The notes: generated by a model from the sequence alone, not told the origin. Positions 45,866 through 58,390 are shown, counted from the first letter of the stretch. The stretch is 64,000 nucleotides of DNA from Athripsodes cinereus (GCA_947579605.1 OX388305.1:24565542-24629541); one strand, 5' to 3'. A program made the numbers and translations.

Positions 45866-48405
45866 TCAATAAACGATTTCTATAATAACGACATCAGAGT
45901 TTTACTCAATAAGTTTAAATACTCTCCAACGCATTAGTTTGGTTTTTGCACTTTACTCCCGGGAAAAAAACGATTGGACTGTAGATGCATTCTTTATTAA
46001 ATAGAATTCACTTAAGTTTGATTGTTAAATTACAATATCAATATCAAGATTACAATAATAATTATAAACCGAAAATTGTTTTGATAAGTATTTCTCCTGT
46101 AAGTTCCCTTATTGTTAGTGTTACAATCTCACCTATGTAATGCTTTAGTAGATAGTTCAAAACCGATTATGTTCATAGATTTAGAGTAAGCATATCCAAA
46201 GTTTACTTAGCACTGAAGCTGGTCCCTGTGCTAAATGACTTCTATTGTTTAACACATGCAGTAGATAAGATAGTAATCTGCATTCTATGACATCTTTGTT
46301 GTGTCACGTTAAACCATTGTACTGAAGTAACATGTAAACATATTGTAGAGTATTCACTAGAGTGTAATTAAAATTAAATATCACTATTTATTTATTTTTC
46401 ATTTAGATAGAAGTATCTTACACTCTTTTTACTCCATGGTGAAAATGTTAAGAAATATGAATAGTAAATATATTTGAATTCCCAACACAACACCATATAT
46501 TATCATACTAGATCACATGTGTCGCCGTTCAAGTCAGTTAGTCGTCAACTCCCTGAGTGGTATATTTTATTAAAAATTAATATCCCATAAAAACTATTCC
46601 AGTCATATTAAATAAACATTGAAATATATCGTAACGACTTTTCTCTCTACGAATTCAATTTGTTAACAACTCTATAATAACCAACCTATTATAGTTATTA
46701 GATACACTTGGTATAATTAAATTTAACAGCTTTATATATTGTTTCAAGTGAGGGCATTTTTTCTTTACGGATAATAACTGTCTCCAGCAAAGCTTATGTC
46801 ATCTGTTTCTTTATGTTATAAGAGAGAGAGAGAGAGAGAGAGAGCAAGCTTTTGGAAAAGAACTTCAAGTTCATTTTCAAACTCGTGAAATTCAAGTACG
46901 CTCATTTCAAATCTTTGGTACATTTTGCACATTAAAAATGGTCCCTAGATATCTTCACAATGTTTTACATTCCTTTTTTATCTATAGATCTCGTAGAGTC
47001 TTATTCTTTGCAAGGAATCGTTACTCAAGTAAAAATTTGTTTTGTTAATAAACGGCTCTTCAATGCATTGCAAACTTACCGTTCTTTTTGAATCTCGAGA
47101 CCTCAATGCATATTTTAGACCATTGTTCTTGTCAGTTTTTCTGTAGCAACGTATTTTTTCAGGTGTATTTTTTCTATACCGCTCTAATAGAATCCCTCGG
47201 AGAAAACTTTTTTACCAGTTAAACTAACCAATTAGTAGAACGTAGGTGTGTATTTCAATTTCTTCATTTTCAAGTACATTTTTAAACATTCGTATACAAA
47301 GATGATAATACTTGATGTTCTACTTATGTTGAGTAACTGATAATGGTCTCCTAATTAATTTCTCTTTAATAGTTAGGCCCATTTCTCCAGCTAACGAATG
47401 TACTGGTAGTAACCAAAACCAACTACCACTAGTGTACCATTACTACTATTAATATTACTTCTAGCTTGTACTATGTACTAGGAACCTACCGCTATTATTT
47501 TTTGGAGTAATAATAAATTACACGAATCGTTGGGATTTCGTTCTCGTGGTGGAACATTTATTTGCAGAATGATGATTAAGGTTGTAATAAATGTGTCCAT
47601 TTGTTGCTTACATCACTCTTTTCTCAAGGTTCTATGTACTAACACATTAAAAGCTCTAAGATCCAGAAAAGTTAATAATGAAAATTACAGAATTGTAAAA
47701 GCTCTTTAATAATTATGACATCATATAATTTTATCACTTTCTCAGTCATATGCACCTACTTTACAAAGCTTCGTTTCGTGACAAGGCTACATGAGAATAT
47801 AATTTGTGTTTAGTATTTATTGATGACACCCTGTAGTAGATTGTTTGACACATTATGTAATAACATAGCAGCGTTGTGCTATGTTATACAGGTGATAATA
47901 TGTGGATAATATAGATACTTTTCTCTTAGAATTTCGTTTGAATAATGCAACGATTAACAGCAGTTTTGCAATGTCCAAATTAGTTCCCCGCATTTCTAAA
48001 ATATTTATACTAATGAATTGTGCCAATTAAATTGCTATCAAACAGCACGATGTGTTCACACTTAGTGTCCAATATTTTATTATGTATCAATAAATAAGGC
48101 GAAGTTCGCAGGATACATGCGGCGTTTATTGGTCCTTATTACATAATAACAATATCGTGAAAGCAGATCAAGAGAAACGTTTTCTTATTGTTTCTTTTTC
48201 ATTTTGTCAAAGTGTTTTTATTACCTACGTAATTAGGAACAATTATCATACTAATTGTTTATAAGTCTATTGATTATGCTACGATTACCATGTTAAGTGC
48301 TGTAATATTGTGGTTCACCGTAGTTGTACCATTTATAAAATGATCGCCATGGTCAAATTTATTAACAGAGTCCAATTGCTATAAGATGTTTATTTTTTAT
48401 ATAAT
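45866..48405. other. AT-rich non-coding DNA
   Basis: Apart from the (AG)n run listed separately, nothing is recognised. Confidence 0.45.
46821..46844. repeat. (AG)n microsatellite
   Basis: About twelve perfect AG units. Confidence 0.9.
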
Positions 48406-48575
48406 GAAAACAAAATTGTTTTTAGGTTTTACTATGATTTATTTGTTAAATAAGTTACCAGGTTTCGATCTATGAGGTCATTGTCAAACATTGTCCAGTT
48501 TCCTCATAGGTCGAAACCTGGTAACTTATTTAACAAATAAATCATAGTAAAACCTAAAAACAATATTTTGTTTTC
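48406..48575. repeat. Long near-perfect foldback (72-74-bp arms, 24-base loop)
   Basis: The left arm 48406-48477 is the reverse complement of the right arm 48502-48575, with one substitution and one 2-bp indel. The pairing includes CCTCATAGRTCGAAACCTGG and GTAACTTATTTAACAAATAA. It would form a ~72-bp hairpin in either strand or in RNA. There is no coding frame. A foldback MITE is the simplest reading. A precursor for small RNAs is possible but not shown. Loop-proximal ATGAGGTCATTGTCAA resembles ATGAGGACATTGTCAA in repeat Q copy 2 (about 55149). Confidence 0.85.
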
Positions 48576-48691
48576 ATTTTATCAATATAATGGAGTTTTA
48601 CAAAATCAACGTCGACTCAATAAATAATGTTTATTTTTATTTTAATATAAAGGGTTGAATACAAAATTAAGCATATATGCTTATATTTAAG

Positions 48692-49620
48692 CAGAGGCGG
48701 CTCTTTGATAATGAGCGGCGGTTCAAACGCACCCCCAATTTAAAAGATAGAAACCTAACAATATGTAATAATTAAAATTAAAAAATATCAATAAATTTTT
48801 CCATGAACAATATAATAATATTATTCAAGTTACCATATGAACAACACAGTCATCACATTCACTATTGCTTTGCAACATGCAGCGCTACTGTTCGTTAGAA
48901 TATTTTAGTGCGGATGTTGAGCGAACTAACGGTGCAAAATCTAATATCGCACCGATAACCCATAGGTACATTTCGTAAAACTTCAATACTAAGTTCGTGG
49001 TTCTAAGATTGTATGGAGATATTAAAAATATATGGGACATTTTGAGCATTGAACACAACTATGCTCACACGTAAAAAGGAGTAAGAGATACGCCTTGTAG
49101 CATTTTGTCGTACATTGACGGAAATTTTTTGACTAGTGTGTTTTTATATGTGAAGGGATTCCTGTTATTAGTTATGTGGACGCGATGAATTAGTACCTAC
49201 CAAGCGTGTCAAAATGCATAGATTGACGTCGTGAGGTTCATAGGTCAGCCGTATACACTGTTATTACTTATTACTTAGTGGTAAAATTTCTATAGACAGT
49301 CACCGCTAGTCGCGATTGTGTTATGCAGATAATTAGTTATTTGTAAGATTTTTTGTATTCGAGCGCGCTTTATCAACATGTTACATGCAATTTAAAGAAT
49401 CTACGATATACCTATATAAAATTGATATAATATTAATTATTATCGTTTTAGCTTATAGATTACTATTAAAATGGGTGAATTAAACGTAGAATACATTAAG
49501 AACAGAAAATACCAGAGTAAATGAAGTGTTCGCTAATGGTAAAGAGAGAAGTGTAGAATTTCTTTATAAGGATGTTTTTTTTACCGAACCCCCGCAAATA
49601 CATATTGCCGGCCGCCTCTG
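48692..49620. mobile_element. Non-autonomous hAT-like DNA transposon (929 bp)
   Basis: The left terminus CAGAGGCGGC (48692-48701) is mirrored by GCCGCCTCTG (49611-49620). A perfect 8-bp target duplication, TATTTAAG, lies at 48684-48691 and 49621-49628. CAGAGGCGG ends with 8-bp duplications are standard for hAT. The subterminal words GCGGCGGTTC (left) and GGGGTTC on the minus strand (right) are also similar. Near 49471 an ATG opens a short frame (MGELNVEYIKNRKYQSK) that soon stops. It may be a leftover of the parent coding region, but this is not certain. The element is unable to move without a transposase from elsewhere. Confidence 0.9.
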
Positions 49621-49675
49621 TATTTAAGTATATATATTTGTTCCCTTTTTAACATACTACGAGTATCTCGTACTT

Positions 49676-49919
49676 GGCTGAAAGGAGGGGCATGAGGAAG
49701 CACGGGCGTCCGAGAACTACATGGCTCGAACATGTAGATCAAATTCTCAAGGACGACCGTGTTTTGAGTAAGAGAAATCGACGTGCGTGCATGAGAAATT
49801 GTATGACTGTGGAGGAGGCGAAAGAAGTATGTAAGTACAGATCTAATTGGCGTTCCGTTCTCTCTGCCTACCCCATTTGGGATACGGCGTGAGGGAATAG
49901 ATAGATAGATAGATAGATT
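49676..49919 (+). mobile_element. LINE F1 insertion, very short, frame intact
   Basis: It is flanked by an 8-bp direct repeat, TCGTACTT (49668-49675, 49920-49927). The 3' tail is (ATAG)n at about 49897-49919. The insertion starts 55 bp after the end of the hAT element. The coding part, 49674-49892, is uninterrupted: AERRGMRKHGRPRTTWLEHV, then DQILKDDRV, RNRRACMRNCM and WRSVLSAYPIWDTA, then TGA. Only the last ~72 residues of the RT are left, a region without catalytic residues. Compared with the 30660 copy it is about as long as a minimal truncated insertion can be while still carrying the 3' signal. The intact frame and duplication suggest youth. Confidence 0.88.
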
Positions 49920-49927
49920 TCGTACTT

Positions 49928-51569
49928 CTTTGCTTTACATTTTTAATAATAGTTATTTATCAGTTTATTATAAACACTGGTTTTGAGATTGAAAAACTCA
50001 TATCATGATATACCTATGTGCTTTACAGCACTCTTTAAAAAGTTTTAATGTTAAATATTATAATTATTATATACATATTTTTTCTTCATATTTCGCAAAT
50101 TCTCTATTTTATCAATATAATTAGGTAAGTAGGTACGTAGCACACAAAATTGTTGTAGATTTTTCTGAATAATTATTCGATATTAAACTAAGTTTGACGA
50201 AATTAAAAGCCGTGAAATTAATATTTTAAATTAGTCAGCTAGAATATGCCGAAAATTTTGTGGAAATATTTGGTGTTAAATACTGATCATTTTGGTGGTT
50301 TTAAAATAGGTAATTTAACTTTTCTAATCACGAAAATGTCCATAAAATGATGCCTCACTGCTCACCTTGTTAGGTTGGGAATACTAGCGAAGAATGTTCA
50401 TTTCATTCACAAAGTATGGTGACGAAGCTGACACGGAGTTGGGAAATGTAAACAAATCAAAATGATTAATTGTCTTTTGTAATAAATTATATTATGGACG
50501 ACAAACCACATAGTGGTGGTATCTTACACTTACAAAACTCAATGAACGAAATGGAATATTATTAATATTCAAATTAAGCTTAGTATGCATATTGTATAAT
50601 CGATTATATAAAAATGTTAGTTTGTACCTATAAAATATGATTGTATTGATTGTATTAACCATTTCAAAATTCATAATACTCTAACATTAAAACTTTTAAT
50701 TGAAAAAAACTATTTGACTAAATCCATATAAATTAGTTCTGCGGAAACCTCATGGGAGTCTTTATCAGATGGTCGGTTTTCGAGCTTCCCATGTTTCACA
50801 CTCATTATGGATGTGAACATGACGCCAACAAGAACATTTAAACGTCAAGTGAAACAATAACAACGTAGCATGCCCAAAACCCAGGCGTCAAAGCTAGATG
50901 TATTTTACGCTTCTTTTAAATATTAATAATTTTGAAACAAGACAGAATACAAAAACGATTTAATAAAATGTTTTTAATAAAACGATTTAATAAAATAAAG
51001 TAAGCAGAAATATAATTATTTGGAGTAGGCGAGTGCCTAATAGAATTATTATATATACGGAATTATTTAAAACCTATTTTAAAACTGTAACAAAACATAA
51101 ATGTAGCTACAACACAAAGTGTTAGAATGTCGTTATGAAATGTTTCAATAGTTGCACGTAGAACATAACACTAGTAATGTTTTAATATTGAGCAAAAGGG
51201 GATTTGTGATTTAATCTCTCTTCATACATACAAATCATTTATCATTTTGTATTATTCTGTTTGAAATAATATTATTTTTCCTATAAGTATTCTTTATAAA
51301 TACTAACCTATGTTAATTCTAAATGTGTATTTAAACGGGATATGGAACAAAATAGATATTAAAGAATCATTAAAAAAATATAATGAAATCAACCATTAAT
51401 TATCACAGAATAATTAAATTACATAGAATCTCCCTCATAGGGTATGAAGTTTAATCAAAAGCTCTTCCCCTTGATAAATTGAATCGAATGTAGAACCGCA
51501 TATGCAAGATTATAATAAAGTCTTTTCTGTGTCAACAATCCATGTATCTTCTATCTAAACCAGAACGAA
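49928..51569. other. AT-rich non-coding DNA with a short tandem repeat
   Basis: Near 50955-50998, AAACGATTTAATAAAAT occurs twice. Nothing else is recognised. Confidence 0.4.
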
Positions 51570-51612
51570 ATCTTCCAGAAGTGGGGTGGCTTAACTAACT
51601 GCACGTAGCTAT
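51570..51612 (-). mobile_element. SINE-like R1 fragment (3' stem region)
   Basis: CCAGAAGTGGGGTGGCTTAA, then CTAACTGCACGTAG, resembles CCACAAGTGGGGTAGCCAGC, then GCTGCATGTA of the full copy. It is a short and uncertain match. Confidence 0.4.
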
Positions 51613-54130
51613 ATACATAGATCTATTATACAGAAACTTTTAGACTCTTTTTTTGCCTGGGAAATGACAAAAAAATCATGATGCATAATATTATGATAAC
51701 TTGTATAACCTTATCTCTGGAACAAGCACGCCGTTTTGTAATTTTACCAGTTTGAAAACATTGTTGATCCACGTTTTGGAAAAGATTTAATAAATTTAAC
51801 ATGTGTACATATTTTTCCGCCTAACATCACGAAGATTTCTATTATATTAGGAATGTCAGTTTTTCTATTCAGATGAATATAATATATTTCCATTGACAAA
51901 ATTGCGTAGATAATGACGTTGAAGAATATTTACACAAATCTGATTTAGCTGTATAAAAATAATAAAGTATTTTTGGTTGTTTTCCTTCCGTAATAAAATA
52001 AAATAACATAAGAAAAAAAGTAAGAAAGAATAATAAATCGTACATTATTAATAATGAACTTAGGACGACGCAGTATTAGTGGTAGTTAAAAGTGTTTTTA
52101 TTCCATTTCTTTTTCTTTGATAATTGGATTACATTCTTAATTTGAGTTTGCGGATAATTCGTTGGTCGTTTGTCATGATTTAATCCTCGCTAAGATGCTC
52201 TCTCCTTGTTGTTATTATTAACATATTTTTAATGAAAAGTTCGGGGCGTGGATGGGCATCTTATTTACGTCGCCGCTCCTTCGTAGCACCGCACGATACT
52301 GTAAATCTAATTTGCCCCCCAGTAATGAATTCTTCTCCCTTCCCCCTTTTTAAACATCCACTTGTTTCTAACACGATTACTTTCTCCCCACTAAATTTCC
52401 TATGAATAATAATAATTCTTAATATTTCCCCAGGACCATGCACTCCAATTTTTAATAAACTTTGTAATTAATGAACACGTATTGCTCTCTGCTCTCCTTC
52501 CATAATATTTTACATTACAAAAACCTAGAAATATAATTAAAGATTTTTATTATTTCTGGTAGGTAATTTTATTTTCAGTTATGAATTTGTTTTATATAAT
52601 CGTTTTATTTTCTCCAAAAAGATTAAGTTTATGTGATCAAAAGGTTCGTAACTACAATAAACCACTACTTTGCATTAATTGATTTTAGTGGAACGGTACC
52701 TATTTTGTATAACTATATTTATGTAAATATATATTAATGTTTCATCTTAATCACATAAAATGGATTTGCGGTTTCGTGTCATTAGGCGGTTACCAAAACT
52801 CTGTGAAAATAAATTAATCTTTCAGTCTAACATTAATACATTTCAACTTACGCAATCATGTCTTAAATACCTACATAATTTTCCCAACACAATGAATTTA
52901 AAGTATTTATATTATTAAGTTCAAGAATTCAGCAAAAAGTTTTCTTTTGAAACCTTGAATATTCTTCGGGATTTATTTGAGAGAAAGAGAATATCTACAA
53001 GAATACTGAATTAGGCAGAGTGGAATGAAACTTTGTATCTCGATTCGCTTAGGATTTCGTCTCTTTTAACTTCTAACAACAGTAATTATTTTGTACTCAT
53101 TTAAATAATACTATAATTTACTTAATCATTAATATGTAAGTTTCAAACTTTAAAATGAATCAGTTGCTGTTAAAAGCCTTAGGTAGGCATTGTTATCTAT
53201 CGTTTATTTCGATAATTATTGTTATCAGAATCAATGGGAAACTTTGGAACGCGTTGATTTTAGAGAAAATGATAATTTACTTTGACTATAATAGTTTCTC
53301 CATACTTTGTGAACATTACCGTCAATACGAATAGAAGATTAAATTCTGCAACCAAAGACAAGTGTTGGTAGGTGCATCTCCTTTGAGCCAAAGACAAAGT
53401 GTTCGTGGAGCAATCAGTGTTTATGCATGTGTTTACATTTGCTCCGGAACATATATTTTGTATGTTCCTAACTCTGCATAGTATTATTATTATTGCACAT
53501 TGTATATATATATATATATATGTTTGTTTGTGTAGTTCCTGTTAAGCTAACAACAACTTACTGAGCTCTAAAACGTACATATTATAACTATCACATATTA
53601 TAGCTAACCAAATGCTTGGAAATCCATTGATCAATCAAATCGTATACAGCACCACAGACAACACTCGAGCTACTTTCAATATAATCATGCATGTTTCAAA
53701 TATTGTTATAGCTGCTAGAATATTTTGTTATGATTATTTAATATTATTCTATGTACAGTACATACAGGTTCGTTGTAAAGGTGACGTGATTATCAATGTT
53801 TAATGTTCGTACCACACACACACACATATACCTACATATTATTATTAAACAGAACAAGTCATGCAAAACAGGTTGTATGTATATTTTGTAAACACAGACG
53901 AGTTACGTACGTGTTTATTAAAACATCGACATTCAATAAATATCTCATCAATGATATTATAACCGAACACATTCATTCAATTTCATTTCACCATGGTGTT
54001 CCCGGCAAATATTAGGATTCCTACTATTTCATGTTTTCGATTGTCCTGTTAAAGCTAGGTGTTCGTAGAACTTCATGTGTAAGGCATTTTTAATTTAGAA
54101 ATGCGGTATGCAACTCATCCCAATTCTTAT
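51613..54130. other. AT-rich non-coding DNA, one GC-richer patch
   Basis: At 52250-52350 the sequence is less AT-rich and the minus strand holds a polypurine run (AAAAAGGGGGAAGGGAGAAG, about 52333-52352). The run resembles an LTR polypurine tract, but no LTR pair was found. A (TA)n run lies at 53503-53520 and (CA)n at about 53812-53825. Confidence 0.4.
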
Positions 54131-54305
54131 TGTTTCTTTCTTTCTTCTCTACGTGTCTCGTCGAGTCTCCTCGACGTTGACGACCACTCGGGAGAAATCC
54201 TTCGTGTTCTGGACAGCACGAAACAGCCCCTCCACACATCTCATCCTGGTCCACTTTCGAATGTTCTGGAGCTAGGAAAGCCGCCTTCTTCCAACCCCTT
54301 TTATT
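54131..54305 (-). mobile_element. LINE F6, RT C-terminal fragment with (GAAA)n tail
   Basis: The minus strand reads VGRRRLS, a stop, LQNIRKWTRMRCVEGLFRAV, then QNTKDFSRVVVNVEETRRDT and a stop. GRRxxSWLxNIRxWT followed by LFRAAxxRxxFSR is a common LINE ORF2 ending. It is followed by AAGAAAGAAAGAAA (54131-54147), a short-unit tail as in F1-F3. The 128-codon + frame at 54101 overlaps and is only a shadow of it. No target duplication is visible. Confidence 0.75.
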
Positions 54306-54759
54306 TTATTAAGAAATCAAGTTGCATGTTTACTATATATTTTTTTTTTATTTTAACAAAATGTACAGGATCAAAAATTCATTTACAGAATATGTTAACT
54401 AAATATACCTATACATTCTATATGTGGACCAGCAAATATCCTAAATTTACCGAAGATTTAAGTCATAATAAAAACTATCATTGTTAAGTTTATTATTATC
54501 TAAACAACACAAAACTCAGTAGGTACCTACTGAATAGCTCAAAAATAACGAAATGATCAAGGTATTGAAATTCAACAATAACAAATATTGAGCAATTATG
54601 AAGCAGTTATTTAAAATCATACTTTAAAATAAAATGGATAAAACAAATCAAAAAACTAATTACAATGTTTGAAATAAGAAAAGAGAAGTCCGAATAAGTA
54701 GACAGAAAGGTTCATAAAAGGCCAATAAGTTAGTAAAAAAAAGGTTTTTTTCCTATAAA
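54306..54759. other. AT-rich non-coding DNA, nothing recognised
   Basis: No gene or repeat recognised. Confidence 0.4.
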
Positions 54760-54925
54760 ATATATATCTGGGTTATGTTATAAACCCAAGTACAACCTAA
54801 TACACCTTTCACAGTAAGCTAATAAAAGCTTGTGTCGTGAAAGGGGAGTTTGCCGGCACCTGGTATCGAACCACGGACCCCTTGTTCACAATGCCGAGAC
54901 TCTACCTCCAGGCAACCGACGAACT
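54760..54925 (-). mobile_element. tRNA-derived SINE-like element
   Basis: On the minus strand GGTTGCCTGGAGGTAGAG (A-box-like, about 54900-54917) is followed about 30 bases later by a perfect B-box, GGTTCGATACC (54862-54872). Downstream come TGCCGGCAAACTCCCC and then CTTTCACGACACAAGC with AGCTTACTGTGAAAG, which can pair as a stem. The tRNA-like part does not close into a normal acceptor stem with a 3' end, so this is a SINE head plus body rather than a tRNA gene. Limits are approximate. Confidence 0.6.
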
Positions 54926-55097
54926 CAATAGAAAATATTAAAATGAATAAATAATTAGATAAATAAAATGTAATAATTTACATAAGAAATAAAATCAAAT
55001 CAAATAATGCATCTTCCCTTCCTTGCCATGATGTTGATGGTACCTATAATCATTTATGATATTAAACTCTGTAAGTGTATCGAAAAAATAAAACAGG

Positions 55098-55170
55098 TGT
55101 TTTATTCTACTAAAGATTATATTTTGTGAGAGAGACGTCTTTCGTCTTATGAGGACATTGTCAATCTGTA
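55098..55170 (+). repeat. Dispersed repeat Q, copy 2
   Basis: GTTTTATTCTACTA, then the 21-base identity at 55128-55148, then ACATTGTCAATC, match copy 1 (40040-40135, opposite strand). Confidence 0.65.
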
Positions 55171-56824
55171 AGTGTATTGAATGCATTCAATATAAATATT
55201 ATTAAGTTTGGATGAAAAATCGCTTATAATAATCAATGTATCTATAGCAAAAATAAGTGAATAAATAAATTACATTACGATTTATTGTCGGGCCTCAATA
55301 TTGTATTCCTTAATCAATAGGTACATACCTACACTACATATTTCATACAGCAGCATTCTATTATTCATATTATCAACACTTCAAAACATTGTGACAAGTA
55401 CCTACCTATCAGATACTTAATTATTAAAGAAATATCTTTATCCATTCATCATTTTGTGCTGTGATTGAATAAGACTTTTGACATATATTTTTATTTTTTA
55501 CATTAAAATATTCAATTACATGTTAAATACATAAGAAAAAATCAATTAACAAACGATTGTATTATTATGATTCAATAATTGTCTGAAGCGATGTCAATAA
55601 AATAATTTATTACATTTTATTAATTATTTATTGATTAGATTCATTATGTTTTTTTATAAACCTAGATAATATTGTCATAATAATTAGGTACCTATATTAT
55701 TTATTACTTACTCACTACTTACTATTGACATAATTAATTTCATAAACACGTCTTCGAAAGCGGGTCAAAGAAGATAAGAGAAAATTGTGTTTATAATGGA
55801 CCTCGTCTGATTAATTCAATACCGCGATAAATAATTATTAATGCTCATATTAAATGTTTTGAATGTCATGAGATATTATTTTACATAAAAACGACTATAA
55901 TATTTTTTTATATAGGTACGAGTATCGTGTTATGGACACTGGCGACTAGCGACTCTCGAGGTCGCGCCCTGCGAACGCCAAATAACACCTCTCTGGACAC
56001 TTGTTTAAATTGTACATATTTTTGACATTCATATTTTTTAACTATTTTAACTATTCTTGTCCCGTTGGAAAGAAAAGAATGAGAGTCGAAGCTCCACAAA
56101 TATTTTAACTACACAAAAAGTTTTACAAAATCCATCGAGGTCATTAAATGTAATATACATAGATACTTATATAGTGCAATTTGATTCTAGAAATCCCTAT
56201 CTTTCGTACCGGACTTAGTTGACTAATTTTTTTTATTTTTTCTTTCACAGAATATTTGAAAAGAAACTCGAGTGAATTTCCCTTTGCAACATTTTGGACA
56301 AATCGTAAGTATTCACTAGACATTTTTTTTCTATTTCTTTTGATATCAATCATTTACATACCGAAAATTATTTATAAGGATAAGGAAATAATTAATTTTT
56401 TGTGATTGACTTTGTAATATAACACGTAGTAATTAACTACTCAAAGCAATCTTAAATTCCTAGCAATCTTTTATAACTGATTTAAATCTCATACTTAGAA
56501 ATAACATTTGATATAACTAACTTATATATTGTTATTTCTTGCGATTATTTTTAGAATTCTTTTTAAGTTATTTTTCATTGAGTCGGTGATTTTTTTATTA
56601 TGCCTACATAACTTCAATTACTCAAAGTAATCATATATTAAGTAGGTACTTACATTATGTACCAAATTACATACTGGTGTGTACTAGGTTATTTGTAATT
56701 TCTTTTGGGTGCAAATTTTACAACAATATCGTTGCATTTTACCTTAATAGTGGACATGTATCTTTTGTGTTTTAAACTATCAATATGTACAATACAAAAT
56801 CACTACGATTAATATTTTTAATAA
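55171..56824. other. AT-rich non-coding DNA, nothing recognised
   Basis: A short CpG-containing patch near 55920-55985 (GACTCTCGAGGTCGCGCCC) is the only departure from the background. Confidence 0.4.
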
Positions 56825-56990
56825 TCATTATCATCCTACTTTGGGGTAGGCAAAAAGGATAGAGCGCTATTTACTCATTAACTTGGGAACCCTTTTTGCT
56901 TCTACTATATTCATACGATTCCCCTGGCATATTCTGCTGTTTATAATAAGTACCTACGTGTCTATCCTTAAGGATCTGATCTACGTAAAC
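56825..56990 (-). mobile_element. LINE F1 fragment, decayed
   Basis: The minus strand contains VDQILKDRHV and, in a shifted frame, remnants of the RACMRN and AYP segments, ending CCTACTTTGGGGTAGG-like at 56838. It lies in the opposite orientation to the 58287 fragment. Confidence 0.65.
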
Positions 56991-58286
56991 CAATAAATTT
57001 CCGTAATATAAAATGCTTATGGTAATAGAAACGACCAATAATAGAACCCGACTATTTTTAACCGAAAAATTTCGAAATAATTCGAAATTTTTTAACCTTT
57101 TAAACATTGAGCTTCGTGCATAATTATTTGGGCAAGTGATAAAATTACTAAGTTCAATATTACTATTTGTAGTAGGTATAATAATAAATCAATAACTGTT
57201 TACTCTTCAGTAAAACGATACATAAATCTTAATTAGAAAACCAATGTTTACAAAGGTACACCGATTGGTTTACATTTTAAACCTCGATAAGTATCTACTA
57301 GTAGTAACCTAACAAATGTATTTGTATTGGAGAATAGTTTATATTGTGAGAACATTTCCAAGTAGTTACATAAAAGTTAGTCAAACTAACGGACGTTCGG
57401 CGTAACTGACGGACACCAGCTTCGATCTAAAAAATATCGGTTACGATTCCGTAGTGTCTTAAATAAAACATTCTAATAATCGATGTCCGCTACGTTGGTC
57501 TGAAAATATGTTACTATTTCGAAAATTTCTAAAAAAGTAAACGAAATTTGAAACGAAAAAAGGTAAAAATAAAATGAATAAATTAATAATAGCACAAATT
57601 ACTCGAATCGGGTGGATTGCCGTAACCAATTAATAATCAAAAAAAGATAAATGTTTAGAATATTTACTAATTTTTTTTTATTGTTTAACCGGATTTGGGT
57701 GCAGATGACAAAACCAATCAGAAATCTCGATTGGAGAACCATGTCTACACAATGCAACATTGTGTAGAAACTAATCGGAATTGTGTAGAATCTTCTCACT
57801 TCTTCCGATTAAAAAAAGATAGTTAATGAAAGTAGAGATAAGTTTGTAAAAATATTTCTCAGATATTATCAAACACCATATATTACAACACAACTAATAT
57901 TATAAGCAAATTAATTTAATTTCGGTAAAAACTGAAATTAAAACCGATATTCGGATTTGTATTCCGTCGCAGACGTAGTTTCGATCGGACACTAATAAAG
58001 GTATTATTTGTTGACTCGCTAACAACTTGTGTCAATGTTGTTTTTGAGGATTCGAGGAGCAGCACCCGTTAAGATTTGGGATAGATGTAGAAACAATTAG
58101 ATACGAGTACATACATTTTCAAATAACAACAACAAACTAAAGTAAGTATCTTCGTGATAGTTAGTTCGTACCTACTTACTACCTGATATTGTTAAACTAA
58201 ATATCTGAGAAAAAGGTTGTTGTGTTAAATAATACGTTTATTTTCACAATTAACACTTTTAAGGTATTTCTCGTAAGCTATTTCTC
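56991..58286. other. AT-rich DNA with CpG patches and a perfect hairpin
   Basis: TCTACACAATG (57744-57754) and CATTGTGTAGA (57758-57768) form a perfect 11-bp hairpin with a 3-base loop, and TTGTGTAGAA is repeated once more at 57781. CpG-containing words (GGACGTTCGGCG near 57391, CCGTCGCAGACG near 57964) could be parts of one degenerate element, but its ends were not resolved. Confidence 0.4.
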
Positions 58287-58390
58287 GGGTGTGGTTAAAG
58301 AAGGATGGAAGTGGAATATGTGCAATGGAGATGCGATCACTGAAAAGAGTGGTTGGTAAAATGATGCGTGATAGAGAGAATGAGGATTGA
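58287..58390 (+). mobile_element. LINE F1 fragment, thumb region
   Basis: GTGTGGTTAAAGAAGGATGG, then ATGGAGATGCGATCACTGAA and GTGGTTGGTAAAATG, match 30690-30770 of the F1 copy (VWLKKDG, MEMRSLKRVVGKM). Where the 30660 copy has TAG, this copy has a different codon, indicating that the stop is private to that copy. Confidence 0.75.

Noticed and set aside
52330..52355. Polypurine tract of an LTR retrotransposon
   Set aside because: No LTR pair, primer-binding site or gag/pol frame nearby.
54101..54487. 128-codon + frame
   Set aside because: Overlaps the minus-strand LINE F6 RT end, which has recognisable motifs; the + frame is its shadow and runs on into AT-rich DNA.
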